Origin: Pseudarthrobacter chlorophenolicus
GTDB taxonomy: Bacteria > Actinomycetota > Actinomycetes > Actinomycetales > Micrococcaceae
Direction of reading: 5' to 3'
Assembly (NCBI RefSeq): GCF_000962805.1
Contig: NZ_JZTW01000015.1
Span: 54,192-118,191 of the forward strand
Length of the DNA stretch: 64,000 nt
This document shows positions 16,880 to 27,376 of this stretch, piece by piece (position 1 is the first letter of the stretch; the number at the start of each line of letters is the position of its first letter). The position numbers were made by a program, and so were the translations under genes. The notes beneath the pieces were generated by a model that was not told where the DNA came from, searched no databases, and saw only the letters and a program-made list of their open reading frames with translations.

Positions 16880-18079
16880 TCAGGCTTGCGCGTCTGCACG
16901 CACCTGGGCCTTGTCGTGCTCGTCGTGGGCCTTGCGGATCAGGGCCAGGAACTCGGTTTCGTTCCGGACCAGGCGCTTGTACTTCTCCGGGAGTTTGCGG
17001 ATCTGGTCCTCCTCGCGGACCATCTTGGCGAAGATCTTGTCCCGCTCCGCCATGTCCGTTTCGTAGTTCAGGTCCACGTACTCAGTGGCGTGCCGCCGCG
17101 CCCCGGAAACGGCATTCTTGGCCTTGCCCTTGGGGCTGAAGATCGACGCCAGGATGGTGAGCACCAGCACGCCGAGGATCACACTGAGCGACAACCCGGT
17201 GCTGACCTCCACCACATTGACGTGCTTGCCGTCGTTGATGAAGGGCAGCGTGTTCTCGTGCAGGGCGTGCAGGATGAGCTTGACGCCGATGAAGCCCAGA
17301 ATCACGGCCAGGCCATAGGAGAGGAAGATCAGCCGGTCCAGCAGTCCGTCGATCAGGAAGAACAGCTGCCGCAGGCCCATCAGCGAGAACGCAGTGGCGG
17401 TGAAGACGATGAACACGTTCTGGGTCAGGCCGAAGATCGCCGGGATGGAGTCCAGGGCAAACAGGATGTCCGTGCCGCCGATGGCCACCATCACCAGCAG
17501 CATGGGCGTCAGCACCTTTTTGCCGTTCTCCACGGTGAAGAGCTTGTCGCCGTCGTAATGCTCCGACGCCGGCAGGAACTTCTTGGCGAGCCGGACCACG
17601 AAACCTTCGGAGTCGTCGTCGTGGTTGTCCGGCTTGAGCAGGTTGCCGGCCGTGATCAGCAGGATCAGCCCGAAGATGTAGAAGACCCACGCGAAGCTGT
17701 TGATCAGTGCTGCGCCCAGGAAGATGAAGGCCGTGCGGGCAATCAGGGAGAAGACAATGCCGAACAGCAGCACCTTCTGCTGGTCCGCGCGCGGCACCTT
17801 GAAGCTTGCCATGACGATCAGGAACACGAAGAGGTTGTCCACGGACAGGGCCTTCTCCGTGACGTAGCCGGCGAAGTATTCGGTGCCCATGGTGGGCCCG
17901 CCGAAGAGCAGCACACCCAGCCCGAACAGCAGCGCGATGCCCACGTAGATGGCCGACCAGATGGACGATTCCTTCAGCGTGGGGGTGTGCGCCTTGCGGA
18001 CATGGAAGAAGAAGTCGAAGGCCAGCAGCCCCACGATTCCCGCGATGGTCAGGGTCCAGACATAAAGAGGAACTTCCAC
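16880..18079 (-). CDS. TerC-family integral membrane protein (Alx/TerC-like)
   Basis: 399 residues from a GTG at 18079 with GAAAGG upstream. About nine hydrophobic spans and the hallmark TerC segments EKALSVDNLFVFLIVM and DILFALDSIPAIFGLT, whose acidic residues are thought to bind metal. TerC/Alx proteins are linked to manganese efflux and envelope stress. A charged C-terminal tail of about 90 residues (rich in Lys, Glu, Arg) is unusual compared with the second TerC of this window (62714-63796). No riboswitch precedes it: only 37 bp separate it from recQ. Confidence 0.9.
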   Translation of the reverse strand: MEVPLYVWTLTIAGIVGLLAFDFFFHVRKAHTPTLKESSIWSAIYVGIALLFGLGVLLFGGPTMGTEYFAGYVTEKALSVDNLFVFLIVMASFKVPRADQQKVLLFGIVFSLIARTAFIFLGAALINSFAWVFYIFGLILLITAGNLLKPDNHDDDSEGFVVRLAKKFLPASEHYDGDKLFTVENGKKVLTPMLLVMVAIGGTDILFALDSIPAIFGLTQNVFIVFTATAFSLMGLRQLFFLIDGLLDRLIFLSYGLAVILGFIGVKLILHALHENTLPFINDGKHVNVVEVSTGLSLSVILGVLVLTILASIFSPKGKAKNAVSGARRHATEYVDLNYETDMAERDKIFAKMVREEDQIRKLPEKYKRLVRNETEFLALIRKAHDEHDKAQVRADAQA

Positions 18080-18116
18080 GCGGCGGCCTTTCGTTGGAAC
18101 GTGTCCCTGAAGCTTA

Positions 18117-19832
18117 CTAAGCAGGCTTCAGGAGTTTATGCTCCAGCACGGCCGAACGCGACAGGGTTTTGTAGCCCTCCTGCTCGAACAGCACGGTGAT
18201 CACGTCGTCCTCGTGCCGCATCACCAGGCCCTGGCCCCACTCCTTGTGGACCACCGCGGACTGCAGCGGAAACGGATCGTCGGCCGCCGCGGGACCCGGC
18301 CCGCCGCCGTCGTCCTTCTTCTTTCCCTTCTTGCCGCCCCCGTTTCCGGAGCCGGGCGCCGCGGATTCGTCCGGACGGCGTGCAGCCTCGGCGCAGGCGT
18401 CGCAGTTGTTGCACGGCGCCGGCAGGTCCTCGCCGAAATAGTTCAGCAGGAACTGGCGCCGGCACCCGTCCGTCTCGGCGTAGCCGCGCATCATGGTCAG
18501 GCGGGACTGCTCCACGCGCTGCCGGGCCTCGGCGCGTTCGACGGCGGCCGCCGCCAACGCGGGCAGCTTGGTTTTGGCGGCGAGGCGTATCCCGCGCTTG
18601 CCTGTGGTGACCGAACCCACCTCCTCGAGCTGGTTCACCAAACCCGTAACCCGGCGGGCCGGGAACCCGGTCAGCTCCGCCAGCGACGACTTGGGCACAG
18701 GCCCGCCGGCATCCTTGAGGACCTTCAGCACCTTGAGCAACTTCTCCGGATCCGGGGTGCTGGTGCTGAAGAACTTCCGCAGGCCCAGATCCTCGGAACG
18801 ATACTGCAGCACCGCGGCGGCAGGTTTGCCGTCCCGGCCGCCACGGCCGATTTCCTGGTAGTACGCGTCCAGGGACTCCGGGATGTCTGCGTGCACCACG
18901 AAACGGACCGTGGGTTTGTCGATGCCCATGCCGAAAGCCGTGGTGGCCACCACCACGTCCAGCCCGTCCGCCAGGAAAAGTTCGTGGATGCGTTCCCGTT
19001 CCGCGGCGGCCAGTCCGGCGTGATAAGCCTCCGCCCTGAGTCCTTCAGCGGCGAGTTTGGCGGCGTACTTTTCGGTGTCCTTGCGGGTGGCGGCGTACAC
19101 CAGGCCCTGCCCGTCGCGGGCCAGCTCAGCCACCTGGTGGAGGACGGCGCGGCGCTTGTCCCTGTCCTCCTGGTGGCGGACCACGTCCAGGCTGATGTTG
19201 TGGCGGTCAAAGCCGTGAACCAGCACCAGCGGGTCCTTCATGCCCAGCCGTTCCACGATTTCGTCCCGTACCGGGGGCGAAGCTGTGGCGGTCAGCGCTG
19301 CGGCGGGCGGGTTGCCCAGCCGTTCCCGCACGGCACCCAGGCCCAAGTAGTCGGGCCGGAAGTCGTGGCCCCAGGAGGAGACACAGTGGGCCTCGTCCAC
19401 CACGAACAGCGAGACCCCCATGCGCGCCAGGCGCTCCACCGTCACGTCCTTGGCCAGCTGCTCCGGCGCCAGGTAGAGGAACGCTGCCGTCCCGGACTCG
19501 GCCGCCTCCCACGCGGCCTCCACCTCGGCGTCACTGTGGGATGAGTTGATGGCGACGGCGGCCCCCTCGCCGAGGTCTGTGGCCAGGCCGTCCAGCTGGT
19601 CCTCCTGTAGGGCGATCAGCGGTGAAACCACGACGGCGGGATGTCCCGTTGCGTTGTGGAGGTACCGGGCGGCCACCTGGTAGATGGCGGATTTGCCGTA
19701 GCCGGTGGGCATTACGGCCAGGACGTCGCGGCCTTCAACCAGCGCGGACATCCCTGCAAGCTGGCCGTCCCGAAGGTCCGGGAGGGAAAAGGACGAAGCC
19801 GCAAGGGCGGCAAGGGCAAGATCGTCGGACAT
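18117..19832 (-). CDS. recQ: RecQ-type ATP-dependent DNA helicase
   Basis: 571 residues from MSDDLAL (an in-frame start at 19862 would add ten residues). Walker A MPTGYGKS (41-48), DEAHCVSSWGHDFRPDY, motif V/VI TTAFGMGIDKP and YYQEIGRGGRDG. The zinc-binding region is CRRQFLLNYFGE followed by CNNCDAC. After a Gly/Lys-rich linker a short beta-rich domain (VVHKEWGQGLVMRHEDD, VLFEQEGYKTLS) replaces the HRDC domain, as is common in actinobacterial RecQ. Unwinds DNA during recombination and repair. Confidence 0.93.
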   Translation of the reverse strand: MSDDLALAALAASSFSLPDLRDGQLAGMSALVEGRDVLAVMPTGYGKSAIYQVAARYLHNATGHPAVVVSPLIALQEDQLDGLATDLGEGAAVAINSSHSDAEVEAAWEAAESGTAAFLYLAPEQLAKDVTVERLARMGVSLFVVDEAHCVSSWGHDFRPDYLGLGAVRERLGNPPAAALTATASPPVRDEIVERLGMKDPLVLVHGFDRHNISLDVVRHQEDRDKRRAVLHQVAELARDGQGLVYAATRKDTEKYAAKLAAEGLRAEAYHAGLAAAERERIHELFLADGLDVVVATTAFGMGIDKPTVRFVVHADIPESLDAYYQEIGRGGRDGKPAAAVLQYRSEDLGLRKFFSTSTPDPEKLLKVLKVLKDAGGPVPKSSLAELTGFPARRVTGLVNQLEEVGSVTTGKRGIRLAAKTKLPALAAAAVERAEARQRVEQSRLTMMRGYAETDGCRRQFLLNYFGEDLPAPCNNCDACAEAARRPDESAAPGSGNGGGKKGKKKDDGGGPGPAAADDPFPLQSAVVHKEWGQGLVMRHEDDVITVLFEQEGYKTLSRSAVLEHKLLKPA

Positions 19833-20023
19833 GTAAAACGGGCTCCGCACACCAGAAACCAACGGCCGCTTGCTTCAGCCGTGGTGCCCAGCCTACGCCA
19901 GCCCGGTGCCGCCGTCGTGCATCCCTTGACTTCAGCGGATGGCTGAACAAGTGTGGAACGAGCGGAAACCGCCGAAGCAGCCGGTGGTGGCCCGGATCGG
20001 CGAGGACGCAAGGAGAACCCATC

Positions 20024-22351
20024 GTGGTGCGCGAGAATCCCAAGGTTGAAGAGCCAGACGAATCCCAGCTTGAAGTCACCGGACATCCCAAGGCCTGGGC
20101 CGCCGGCGTTCCGGGTGTGTACCACTCGATGAAGCCGGCGCTGGAGCACATGGGTGTGGAACGGTCCCGGAAGACGCTTTTGGCGCTGAACCAGAAGGAC
20201 GGGTTCGACTGCATGAGCTGCGCCTGGCCGGATCCGGGCCACCGCAAGATGTTCGAGTTCTGCGAGAACGGGGCCAAGGCCGTCACCTGGGAAGCTACCC
20301 CGGTGGTGGTCAGCAGCGATTTCTGGGCCGAACACCCTGTCAGCGAGCTGCGGCGGCGGTCCGAGTACTGGCTGGGAATGCAGGGCCGCCTGACCGAGCC
20401 GGTGTACAAGCCGGCGGGGGAGGACCACTACCGCCCGGTCAGCTGGGAACAGGCGTTCGGGATCCTGGCGGACAAGCTGAAGTCCCTGCCCGATCCCAAC
20501 CAGGCCACTTTCTACACCAGCGGCCGCACCTCCAACGAGGCCGCGTTTCTCTACCAGCTCTTCATCAGGGCTTACGGCACCAACAACCTCCCGGACTGTT
20601 CCAACATGTGCCACGAGTCCTCCGGGTGGGGCATGGGCCAGACCATCGGCGTGGGCAAGGCAACGGTCTCGTACAACGACTTCGAAAAAGCCGACCTGAT
20701 CATCATCATGGGCCAGAACCCGGGCACCAACCATCCGCGCATGCTCACCGCGCTGGAGGAGGCCAAGGAAGCCGGCTGCAAGATCGTGGCCGTCAATCCG
20801 CTGCCCGAAGCCGGGCTGATGCGCTACAAGAACCCGCAAAAGGTGAAGGGCATCATCGGCCACGGCACGGATTTGGCGGACCAGTTCCTGCAAGTGCGGA
20901 TCGGCGGGGACATGGCGCTGCTGCAGGCGGTGTCCAAACGGGTGCTCGACGCCGAGGCCGCCAACCCGGGCACGGTCCTGGACCACGCGTTCCTTGAGGA
21001 GCACTGCGAGGGGCTCGAGGAGCTCCGGGCGCACCTGGCGCAGCTCGATGAGGGTGCCGTCCTGGCGGCCACCGGCCTGCGCCCCGAGGAGATCGACGAA
21101 CTCGCCGCGCGCTACCTTGCGGCGGACCGCGTAATCATCACCTGGGCCATGGGCATCACGCAGCAGAAGAAGGGCGTGGCCACCATCAAGGAGATCATCA
21201 ACCTGCTCCTGTTGCGCGGCAACATCGGCAAACCGGGCGCCGGAGCTTCCCCCATCCGCGGCCACAGCAACGTCCAGGGCGACCGCACCATGGGCATCTG
21301 GGAGCAGATGCCGCCCGCGTTCCTTGACGCGCTGGGCCAGGAGTTCGCGTTCGAGCCGCCGCGGGAGCACGGCCTGGACGCCGTCCAGACCGTCCGCGGA
21401 ATGCGCGACGGCGGGATCAAGGTTTTCGTGGGCCTCGGCGGCAACTTCGTGGGAGCCATTTCGGACACCGCGGTGGCCGAGGAAGCCATGGAGAACACAG
21501 AGCTTTCTGTCCAGATCTCCACCAAGCTCAACCACTCCCACGCGGTCACCGGTGCCGAGGCTCTGATCCTGCCCACCATGGGCCGGACCGAAATCGATCG
21601 GCAGGAAAGCGGGCCGCAGTTCGTCTCGGTGGAGGATACGGTCTGCGCGGTGCACGCCTCCCACGGCACCGTGGAACCAGTGGCCCGGGGCCTGCTGTCC
21701 GAGGTGGCGATCATCTGCCGCCTGGCCGCCGCCGTGGTGCAGGACCGGAGCTCCGCGGACTGGGCCGGGTTCGAGAAGAACTACGACCTCATCCGCGACC
21801 ACATCTCCCACGTGGTCAACGGCTGTGAGGACTACAACCGCAAGATCCGGCAGGACGGCGGCTTCATCCTGCCCAACGGCCCGCGCGATTCCCGGACCTT
21901 CCACACCCCCACCGGCAAGGCCATGCTCACGGTCAACGAACTCGAACACGTGGACCGGCCCGAGGGCACGCTGATCCTGCAGAGCATGCGCTCGCACGAC
22001 CAGTTCAACACCACCATCTATGGCAACAACGACCGCTACCGGGGGATCAAGAAGGGCCGCGAGGTGGTGTTCGTGAACCCGGTGGACCTTGCCGAGCTGG
22101 GCTTAGAAGACGGCCAGCGCGTGGATATCCACGGCGTGTACGCGGACAACGTGGAGCGGGTGCTGCGGAACTACCGGCTGGTCTCCTACCCATCCGCCAG
22201 GGGCTGCGCGGCCGCCTACTACCCGGAGGCAAACGTCCTGGTACCGCTGGACAGCGTGGCAGAGGGCAGCCAGACGCCGGCATCAAAGGCAGTTATCGTG
22301 CGCCTCGAGCCGGCGGTTGTGCTGGAAGAGGAACCCACCGCCGGGGGCTAA
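20024..22351 (+). CDS. FdhF/YdeP-type molybdopterin oxidoreductase
   Basis: 775 residues from GTG 20024, with AAGGAG nine bases upstream (the next codon, GTG 20027, is equally possible). Cys63, Cys66 and Cys80 (FDCMSCAWPDPGHRKMFEFC) form an incomplete N-terminal Fe-S motif. Molybdopterin-binding stretches follow: FYTSGRTSNEAAF, MGQNPGTNHPRM, GNIGKPGAGASPIRGHSN, and a C-terminal SMRSHDQFNTTIYG. The YdeP branch is related to formate dehydrogenase alpha but its substrate is not firmly known. The neighbouring DUF6457 and formaldehyde dehydrogenase genes make formate oxidation plausible. Confidence 0.88.
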   Translation: MVRENPKVEEPDESQLEVTGHPKAWAAGVPGVYHSMKPALEHMGVERSRKTLLALNQKDGFDCMSCAWPDPGHRKMFEFCENGAKAVTWEATPVVVSSDFWAEHPVSELRRRSEYWLGMQGRLTEPVYKPAGEDHYRPVSWEQAFGILADKLKSLPDPNQATFYTSGRTSNEAAFLYQLFIRAYGTNNLPDCSNMCHESSGWGMGQTIGVGKATVSYNDFEKADLIIIMGQNPGTNHPRMLTALEEAKEAGCKIVAVNPLPEAGLMRYKNPQKVKGIIGHGTDLADQFLQVRIGGDMALLQAVSKRVLDAEAANPGTVLDHAFLEEHCEGLEELRAHLAQLDEGAVLAATGLRPEEIDELAARYLAADRVIITWAMGITQQKKGVATIKEIINLLLLRGNIGKPGAGASPIRGHSNVQGDRTMGIWEQMPPAFLDALGQEFAFEPPREHGLDAVQTVRGMRDGGIKVFVGLGGNFVGAISDTAVAEEAMENTELSVQISTKLNHSHAVTGAEALILPTMGRTEIDRQESGPQFVSVEDTVCAVHASHGTVEPVARGLLSEVAIICRLAAAVVQDRSSADWAGFEKNYDLIRDHISHVVNGCEDYNRKIRQDGGFILPNGPRDSRTFHTPTGKAMLTVNELEHVDRPEGTLILQSMRSHDQFNTTIYGNNDRYRGIKKGREVVFVNPVDLAELGLEDGQRVDIHGVYADNVERVLRNYRLVSYPSARGCAAAYYPEANVLVPLDSVAEGSQTPASKAVIVRLEPAVVLEEEPTAGG

Positions 22352-22394
22352 CCGCTGCCAGGCGCCGGGAGTAACACGCCCCTGGCCCGCACGG

Positions 22395-22453
22395 ACGGCC
22401 CTGACCCGCACAACCGGCGCGGACCAGCACCGGTTGTGCGGGCCAGGGCCGGT
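22395..22453. repeat. Intergenic palindromic repeat, family B copy 1
   Basis: Left arm ACGGCCCTGACCCGCACAAC and right arm GTTGTGCGGGCCAGGGCCGGT, nearly perfect complements around a CCGGCGCGGACCAGCACCGG centre. It sits between the convergent molybdoenzyme and DUF6457 genes. Similar elements occur at 41953 and 44808. Confidence 0.78.
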
Positions 22454-22476
22454 TTTGTGCCTCCGGGGCTGTCCGG

Positions 22477-22806
22477 CTACTGAGCGGTGTCGGCCCAGCC
22501 TTTGCTGGCCGGGCCGCCGTCGTGCCCGTCCTCGCACAGCTGGAACGCCACCTTCGCAGCCTTATCAACGGCGGCTGCCGCGGCGTCCTTGTTGCCTGCG
22601 CTGCCGGTGCCGGCGTGCAGCCCGGCGGCGTAGCCCACCATGAATGTGGTGACCGGCGCGGCGGCGTGGATTACCGAATCGGCGGATTTCCGGGCCAGGT
22701 CCAGGAGCAGCTCCTGGTCTACCTTGAGGTCGAGGATCTGTAATGCCTGTGCCAGCCGGTGGCTCCACTGGTCCAGGACCTGAGCCTCGTCGTCGTTGAC
22801 TGCCAT
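22477..22806 (-). CDS. DUF6457 domain protein, molybdenum-cofactor associated
   Basis: 109 residues from the ATG at 22806, preceded by AAGGAGAACC. The pattern LDQWSHRLAQALQI, LLLDLARKSADSVIHAAAPVTTFMVGYAAG is that of DUF6457, a small helical actinobacterial domain that is often next to, or fused with, molybdopterin-guanine dinucleotide enzymes and formate dehydrogenase accessory proteins. Its place opposite the FdhF/YdeP gene fits this. Biochemical role unknown. Confidence 0.82.
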   Translation of the reverse strand: MAVNDDEAQVLDQWSHRLAQALQILDLKVDQELLLDLARKSADSVIHAAAPVTTFMVGYAAGLHAGTGSAGNKDAAAAAVDKAAKVAFQLCEDGHDGGPASKGWADTAQ

Positions 22807-22819
22807 GGTTCTCCTTGCG

Positions 22820-23794
<975 letters not shown>

Positions 23795-24151
23795 TCGGTT
23801 CTCCTCAGCGGTAGAACGTGCTCCGCACCCACCGTGGCAGGGGTGCAAAAGCCCTTGGGTGCAGCGTACGCCCCACTGGCAAGTCCCCAGAAGTGTGCCG
23901 TCCCAAACATAGGGTCCGTACCCCTAGACCAGCCCAGCGGGCCTGCCTAGACTGGGCGGACCCCCACCCAGGAACCCGCAGCGACTGGCGCTTCCGGCAA
24001 GGAAAGAACGTCCCGGCACGAACGTTCCGGAGACCGAACACACGCCGGGGAGCGCACGATTTCGGTCGGGCCGGGTCCCCGCCTGCGGGGTGCATCACCT
24101 ATCCAACCATCACGGCCGCCGTACCCGGCAGGCCTGACAACAGGAGAACAG
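23795..24151. other. 357-nt divergent intergenic region
   Basis: Upstream space for the aldo/keto reductase and the formaldehyde dehydrogenase. It holds one hairpin-capable segment, GGGTCC...GCCCAG (from 23912) against CTGGGCGGACCC (to 23963), and a GAACGTTC palindrome near 24022, preceded by a further GAACGT. I find no known riboswitch and no credible coding frame. Confidence 0.45.
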
Positions 24152-25363
24152 ATGACAGGGAACAAAGCCGTTGCCTACAAGGAACCCGGCAAGGTCGAGG
24201 TAATCGACGTTGACTATCCCACCTTCGAACTCAAGGACGGCCCGGGCGTTAACCCGGCCAACGTGGGACGTGCGGTCAACCACGGGGTGATCCTCAAGAC
24301 TGTGGCCACCAATATCTGCGGCTCGGACCAGCACATGGTGCGCGGCCGCACCACAGCACCGCCGAACCTGGTGCTGGGGCACGAAATCACCGGTGAAGTG
24401 GTGGAGGTGGGCCGCGACGTCGAGTTCATCAAGGTGGGAGATATCTGCTCCGTGCCGTTCAACATCGCCTGCGGTCGGTGCCGGAACTGCAAGGAGCGGA
24501 AGACCGGCATTTGCCTGAATGTGAATCCGGACCGTCCAGGCAGCGCCTACGGCTACGTGGACATGGGCGGCTGGGTGGGTGGCCAGGCCAACTACGTGCT
24601 GGTGCCGTACGCGGACTGGAACCTGCTCAAGTTCCCGGACCGGGACCAGGCCCTGGAGAAGATGCTCGACCTGACCATGCTTTCGGACATCTTCCCCACG
24701 GGATTCCACGGTGCCGTGACCGCCGGGGTGGGCGTCGGCTCCACGGTGTACGTGGCGGGCGCCGGGCCTGTTGGCTTGGCAGCGGCAACCAGCGCGCACT
24801 TGCTGGGTGCCGCCGTCGTGATTGTGGGCGACATGAACGCCGACCGCCTGGCCCAGGCCAAGAGCTTTGGCTGCGAGACCGTGGACCTGAGCAAGGGCGG
24901 CCCGGCTGAGCAGATCGAACAGATCCTGGGTGTCCCGGAGGTGGACTGCGGCGTGGACGCCGTGGGGTTCGAGGCGCGCGGGCACGGCAGCAACGCGTCA
25001 GAGGCGCCGGCCACGGTGCTGAACTCCCTGATGGAGATCACCGCCGCCGGCGGAGCCCTGGGCATCCCGGGGCTCTACGTCACAGGGGATCCGGGCGGCA
25101 TTGACGAGGCCGCCAAGAAGGGCGCACTGAGCCTGAGCCTCGGCACGGGCTGGGCCAAATCGCTGAGCTTCACCACCGGCCAATGTCCGGTGATGAAGTA
25201 CAACCGAGGCCTGATGATGGCGATCCTGCATGACAAGGTCCACATCGCCAAGAACGTCAACGCCAAAGCGATCGCCCTGGAGGACGCGCCAAAGGGCTAC
25301 GCCGAGTTCGACGCCGGCGCCGCCACCAAGTACGTGCTGAACCCGAACGGCTACCTCAGCTAG
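24152..25363 (+). CDS. fdhA: Formaldehyde dehydrogenase, glutathione-independent
   Basis: 403 residues from the ATG at 24152 with CAGGAG eight bases upstream. Medium-chain zinc dehydrogenase with Cys56 (NICGSDQH), His77-Glu78 (LGHEITGE) for catalytic zinc and a complete structural zinc set (Cys107, Cys110, Cys113, Cys121). The Rossmann motif is VAGAGPVGLAAA. Length and the insertions DPGGIDEAAKKGALSL and GTGWAKSLSF match the glutathione-independent enzymes with tightly bound NAD, which oxidise or dismutate formaldehyde. Formate made here could be used by the nearby FdhF-like enzyme. Confidence 0.92.
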   Translation: MTGNKAVAYKEPGKVEVIDVDYPTFELKDGPGVNPANVGRAVNHGVILKTVATNICGSDQHMVRGRTTAPPNLVLGHEITGEVVEVGRDVEFIKVGDICSVPFNIACGRCRNCKERKTGICLNVNPDRPGSAYGYVDMGGWVGGQANYVLVPYADWNLLKFPDRDQALEKMLDLTMLSDIFPTGFHGAVTAGVGVGSTVYVAGAGPVGLAAATSAHLLGAAVVIVGDMNADRLAQAKSFGCETVDLSKGGPAEQIEQILGVPEVDCGVDAVGFEARGHGSNASEAPATVLNSLMEITAAGGALGIPGLYVTGDPGGIDEAAKKGALSLSLGTGWAKSLSFTTGQCPVMKYNRGLMMAILHDKVHIAKNVNAKAIALEDAPKGYAEFDAGAATKYVLNPNGYLS

Positions 25364-25378
25364 GAAGGAGTTTCGGAC

Positions 25379-25416
25379 GGCGGGCGGGCGGCTTCCGGGC
25401 CGGCCGCCCGCCTTTT
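25379..25416 (+). terminator. Rho-independent terminator after fdhA
   Basis: GGCGGGCGGC (from 25383) pairs with GCCGCCCGCC (to 25412) around a TTCCGGGCCG loop and is followed by TTTT. It starts 15 bp after the fdhA stop. Confidence 0.8.
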
Positions 25417-25485
25417 GCGGAAATAAGGCCCCCCTGTTGCGGGTTACGCTTCACAGGTCTTGAACTGCAACGAAGGAGATTTCCC

Positions 25486-25839
25486 TTGAGCGACACCACT
25501 GTCCGTCATAACCCCGAGCGTGAACGTTTCGAGATCCTCGTGGCCGGCCACGTCATCGGCAAGGCCGTCTACAAGGAGTACGACGGCGGGGCCTCGCCGC
25601 AGCGGATTTTCTACCACACGGTGATCAACGAGGAGTACGGCGGGCAGGGCCTTGCCGGCAAGCTTGCCACGGTGGCGCTGGATGAGACGGCCGAAGCCGG
25701 GATCGGCATCGTTCCGGTGTGCCCGTTCATCAAGAAGTTCATCGGCAAGCACCCGGAGTACGTCGGCAGCGCCGTTGCCATTACCCCGGCCCACTTGGAG
25801 TTCCTGGATAACGCGCTCGCCGCCCGGACCCGGGGCTGA
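25486..25839 (+). CDS. Small GNAT-fold acetyltransferase-like protein (YjdJ type)
   Basis: 117 residues from a TTG at 25486; the choice is supported by GAAGGAGAT six bases upstream. The acetyl-CoA loop is partly recognisable in YGGQGLAGKLATVALDE, and VPVCPFIKKFIGKHPEY is the conserved end of the small YjdJ-type GNAT proteins, which are shorter than ordinary GNATs. Substrate unknown. Confidence 0.85.
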   Translation: MSDTTVRHNPERERFEILVAGHVIGKAVYKEYDGGASPQRIFYHTVINEEYGGQGLAGKLATVALDETAEAGIGIVPVCPFIKKFIGKHPEYVGSAVAITPAHLEFLDNALAARTRG

Positions 25840-26005
25840 CGGTCCGCTCACCGGATTTCGACGCAGGACGCCGTCCTCGACGCGCAGCTTCGTTGGCGCA
25901 CCCTGTATCCGCGGTGCACCGGCGAACCTGCGACTCGGGGACGGTTTTGCGTGTCGGGAGCGCTGGGAATCGCGCTGTCGCCACCCGGTGCAGCAGACTG
26001 TTACC

Positions 26006-27367
26006 GTGAGCAACAACCCCCGGACTGGCCTGGCCGTCGCCGGGCTCAGCCTGGGCACGGCACTGAACCCCCTCAACTCCTCCATGATCGCCGTGGCCCT
26101 GGTGGTGCTGCGGGCCGACTTCGGACTGGACGTCGCCGCCGTCACCTGGGTGGTGACGTCCTTCTACCTGGCGTCCGCCGCCGGCCAGCCGGTCATGGGC
26201 AGGCTGGCGGACAGGTTCGGCCCGCGCCGGATGTTCATGCTGGGCATGGCACTGGTGGCCGTCACCTGCGCGCTGGCTCCACTTGCACCCAACTTCGCTT
26301 TGTTGTGTGTGGCCCGGGCCGTGATGGCGCTGGGGACGGCCACCGCCTATCCCAGCGCTGTGGTGATGGTGGGGGCCATCGCGCACCGCGCGAAGGTGGA
26401 GTCGGCCCGCCCGCTGGGCCGGCTGCAAATGGCGAACACGTCCGCCGCCGCCGTAGGTCCCGTCGTCGGCGGCCTGCTGGTGAGCCTGGTGGGCTGGGAG
26501 GCGCTGTTCCTGATCAACGTGCCCCTCGCCTTGGCGGCACTGCTGATCGTGAAACAGGCGGCCCCGCCGGACGAGGTCCGGGAACGCGGCAGCGTGGCAG
26601 AACTGCTCCGAGACTCGGACATCCCCGGGATCCTGGCGTTCGTCGGGGCATTGCTGTTGGTGATGATGGCCGCCCTGAACGTGGCCCCCGGTTACCGCTG
26701 GTGGATGCTGGCCGCGGGCACCGCTGTCGCCGCCCTGTTCGCCTGGCGGGAACTGCGGTTTGCCAGGCCGTTCCTGGACCTGCGGCTGCTGGGCCGCAAC
26801 AGGCCGCTGCTGCTGGTGTACCTGGCTTTCGCCGTGTTCAGCAGCGTCTACTACTTCGTCTTCTTTGGCCTGCCCCAGCTGCTGCAGGAATCCGGCGGGT
26901 ACGATCCCGGCCTGGTGGGCCTGCTGATGCTCCCGCTCGCGGCCATGTCAGTGGTGGCAACCCCATGGGCCGTGAAAGCCATGGGGCGGTTTGGCGTCCG
27001 GCGGGTGCTGTTGGCAGGAGTCCTGGTCCTGACCGTGGCGGCCGCCCTGATGTGGCTCCTGACCGGCACCCTGGCCATCCCGCTGGTGGTGGTGATGACC
27101 GCGCTGATGGGCATCCCCTACGGCACCGTCAGCATCGCCACCAACCAGGGCATGTTCGTTTCCACCCGGCCGCAGGACCGGGGTGTGGCGGCAGGCATCT
27201 ACCAGACGTGCAGGTACGTTGGCGCGATTACCGCCACGGTGATGATCGGGGTGTTTGCGTCCGGCGGGGTGCACCAGGACAGCTGGGCGCGGATGGTGGT
27301 GGCCATGCTGGTGCTCTGCGCCGTGACGTTCGGCGTGAGCCTGTTCTGGCGGCAGCGGACGGAATAG
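26006..27367 (+). CDS. MFS drug/metabolite exporter (DHA2-like)
   Basis: 453 residues from a GTG at 26006; upstream frame extensions run through non-conserved sequence. Twelve or more spans, the loop motif GRLADRFGPRRMF and GPVVGGLLVSLVGWEALFLINVP, which is motif C of drug:H+ antiporters. Substrate unknown. The following hydrolase starts 9 bp after the stop, so both may be cotranscribed. Confidence 0.88.
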   Translation: MSNNPRTGLAVAGLSLGTALNPLNSSMIAVALVVLRADFGLDVAAVTWVVTSFYLASAAGQPVMGRLADRFGPRRMFMLGMALVAVTCALAPLAPNFALLCVARAVMALGTATAYPSAVVMVGAIAHRAKVESARPLGRLQMANTSAAAVGPVVGGLLVSLVGWEALFLINVPLALAALLIVKQAAPPDEVRERGSVAELLRDSDIPGILAFVGALLLVMMAALNVAPGYRWWMLAAGTAVAALFAWRELRFARPFLDLRLLGRNRPLLLVYLAFAVFSSVYYFVFFGLPQLLQESGGYDPGLVGLLMLPLAAMSVVATPWAVKAMGRFGVRRVLLAGVLVLTVAAALMWLLTGTLAIPLVVVMTALMGIPYGTVSIATNQGMFVSTRPQDRGVAAGIYQTCRYVGAITATVMIGVFASGGVHQDSWARMVVAMLVLCAVTFGVSLFWRQRTE

Positions 27368-27376
27368 CCTGTCCTG

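Noticed and set aside
19712..21997. 761-codon minus-strand frame
   Set aside because: Antisense of the molybdoenzyme gene, no domain recognisable.
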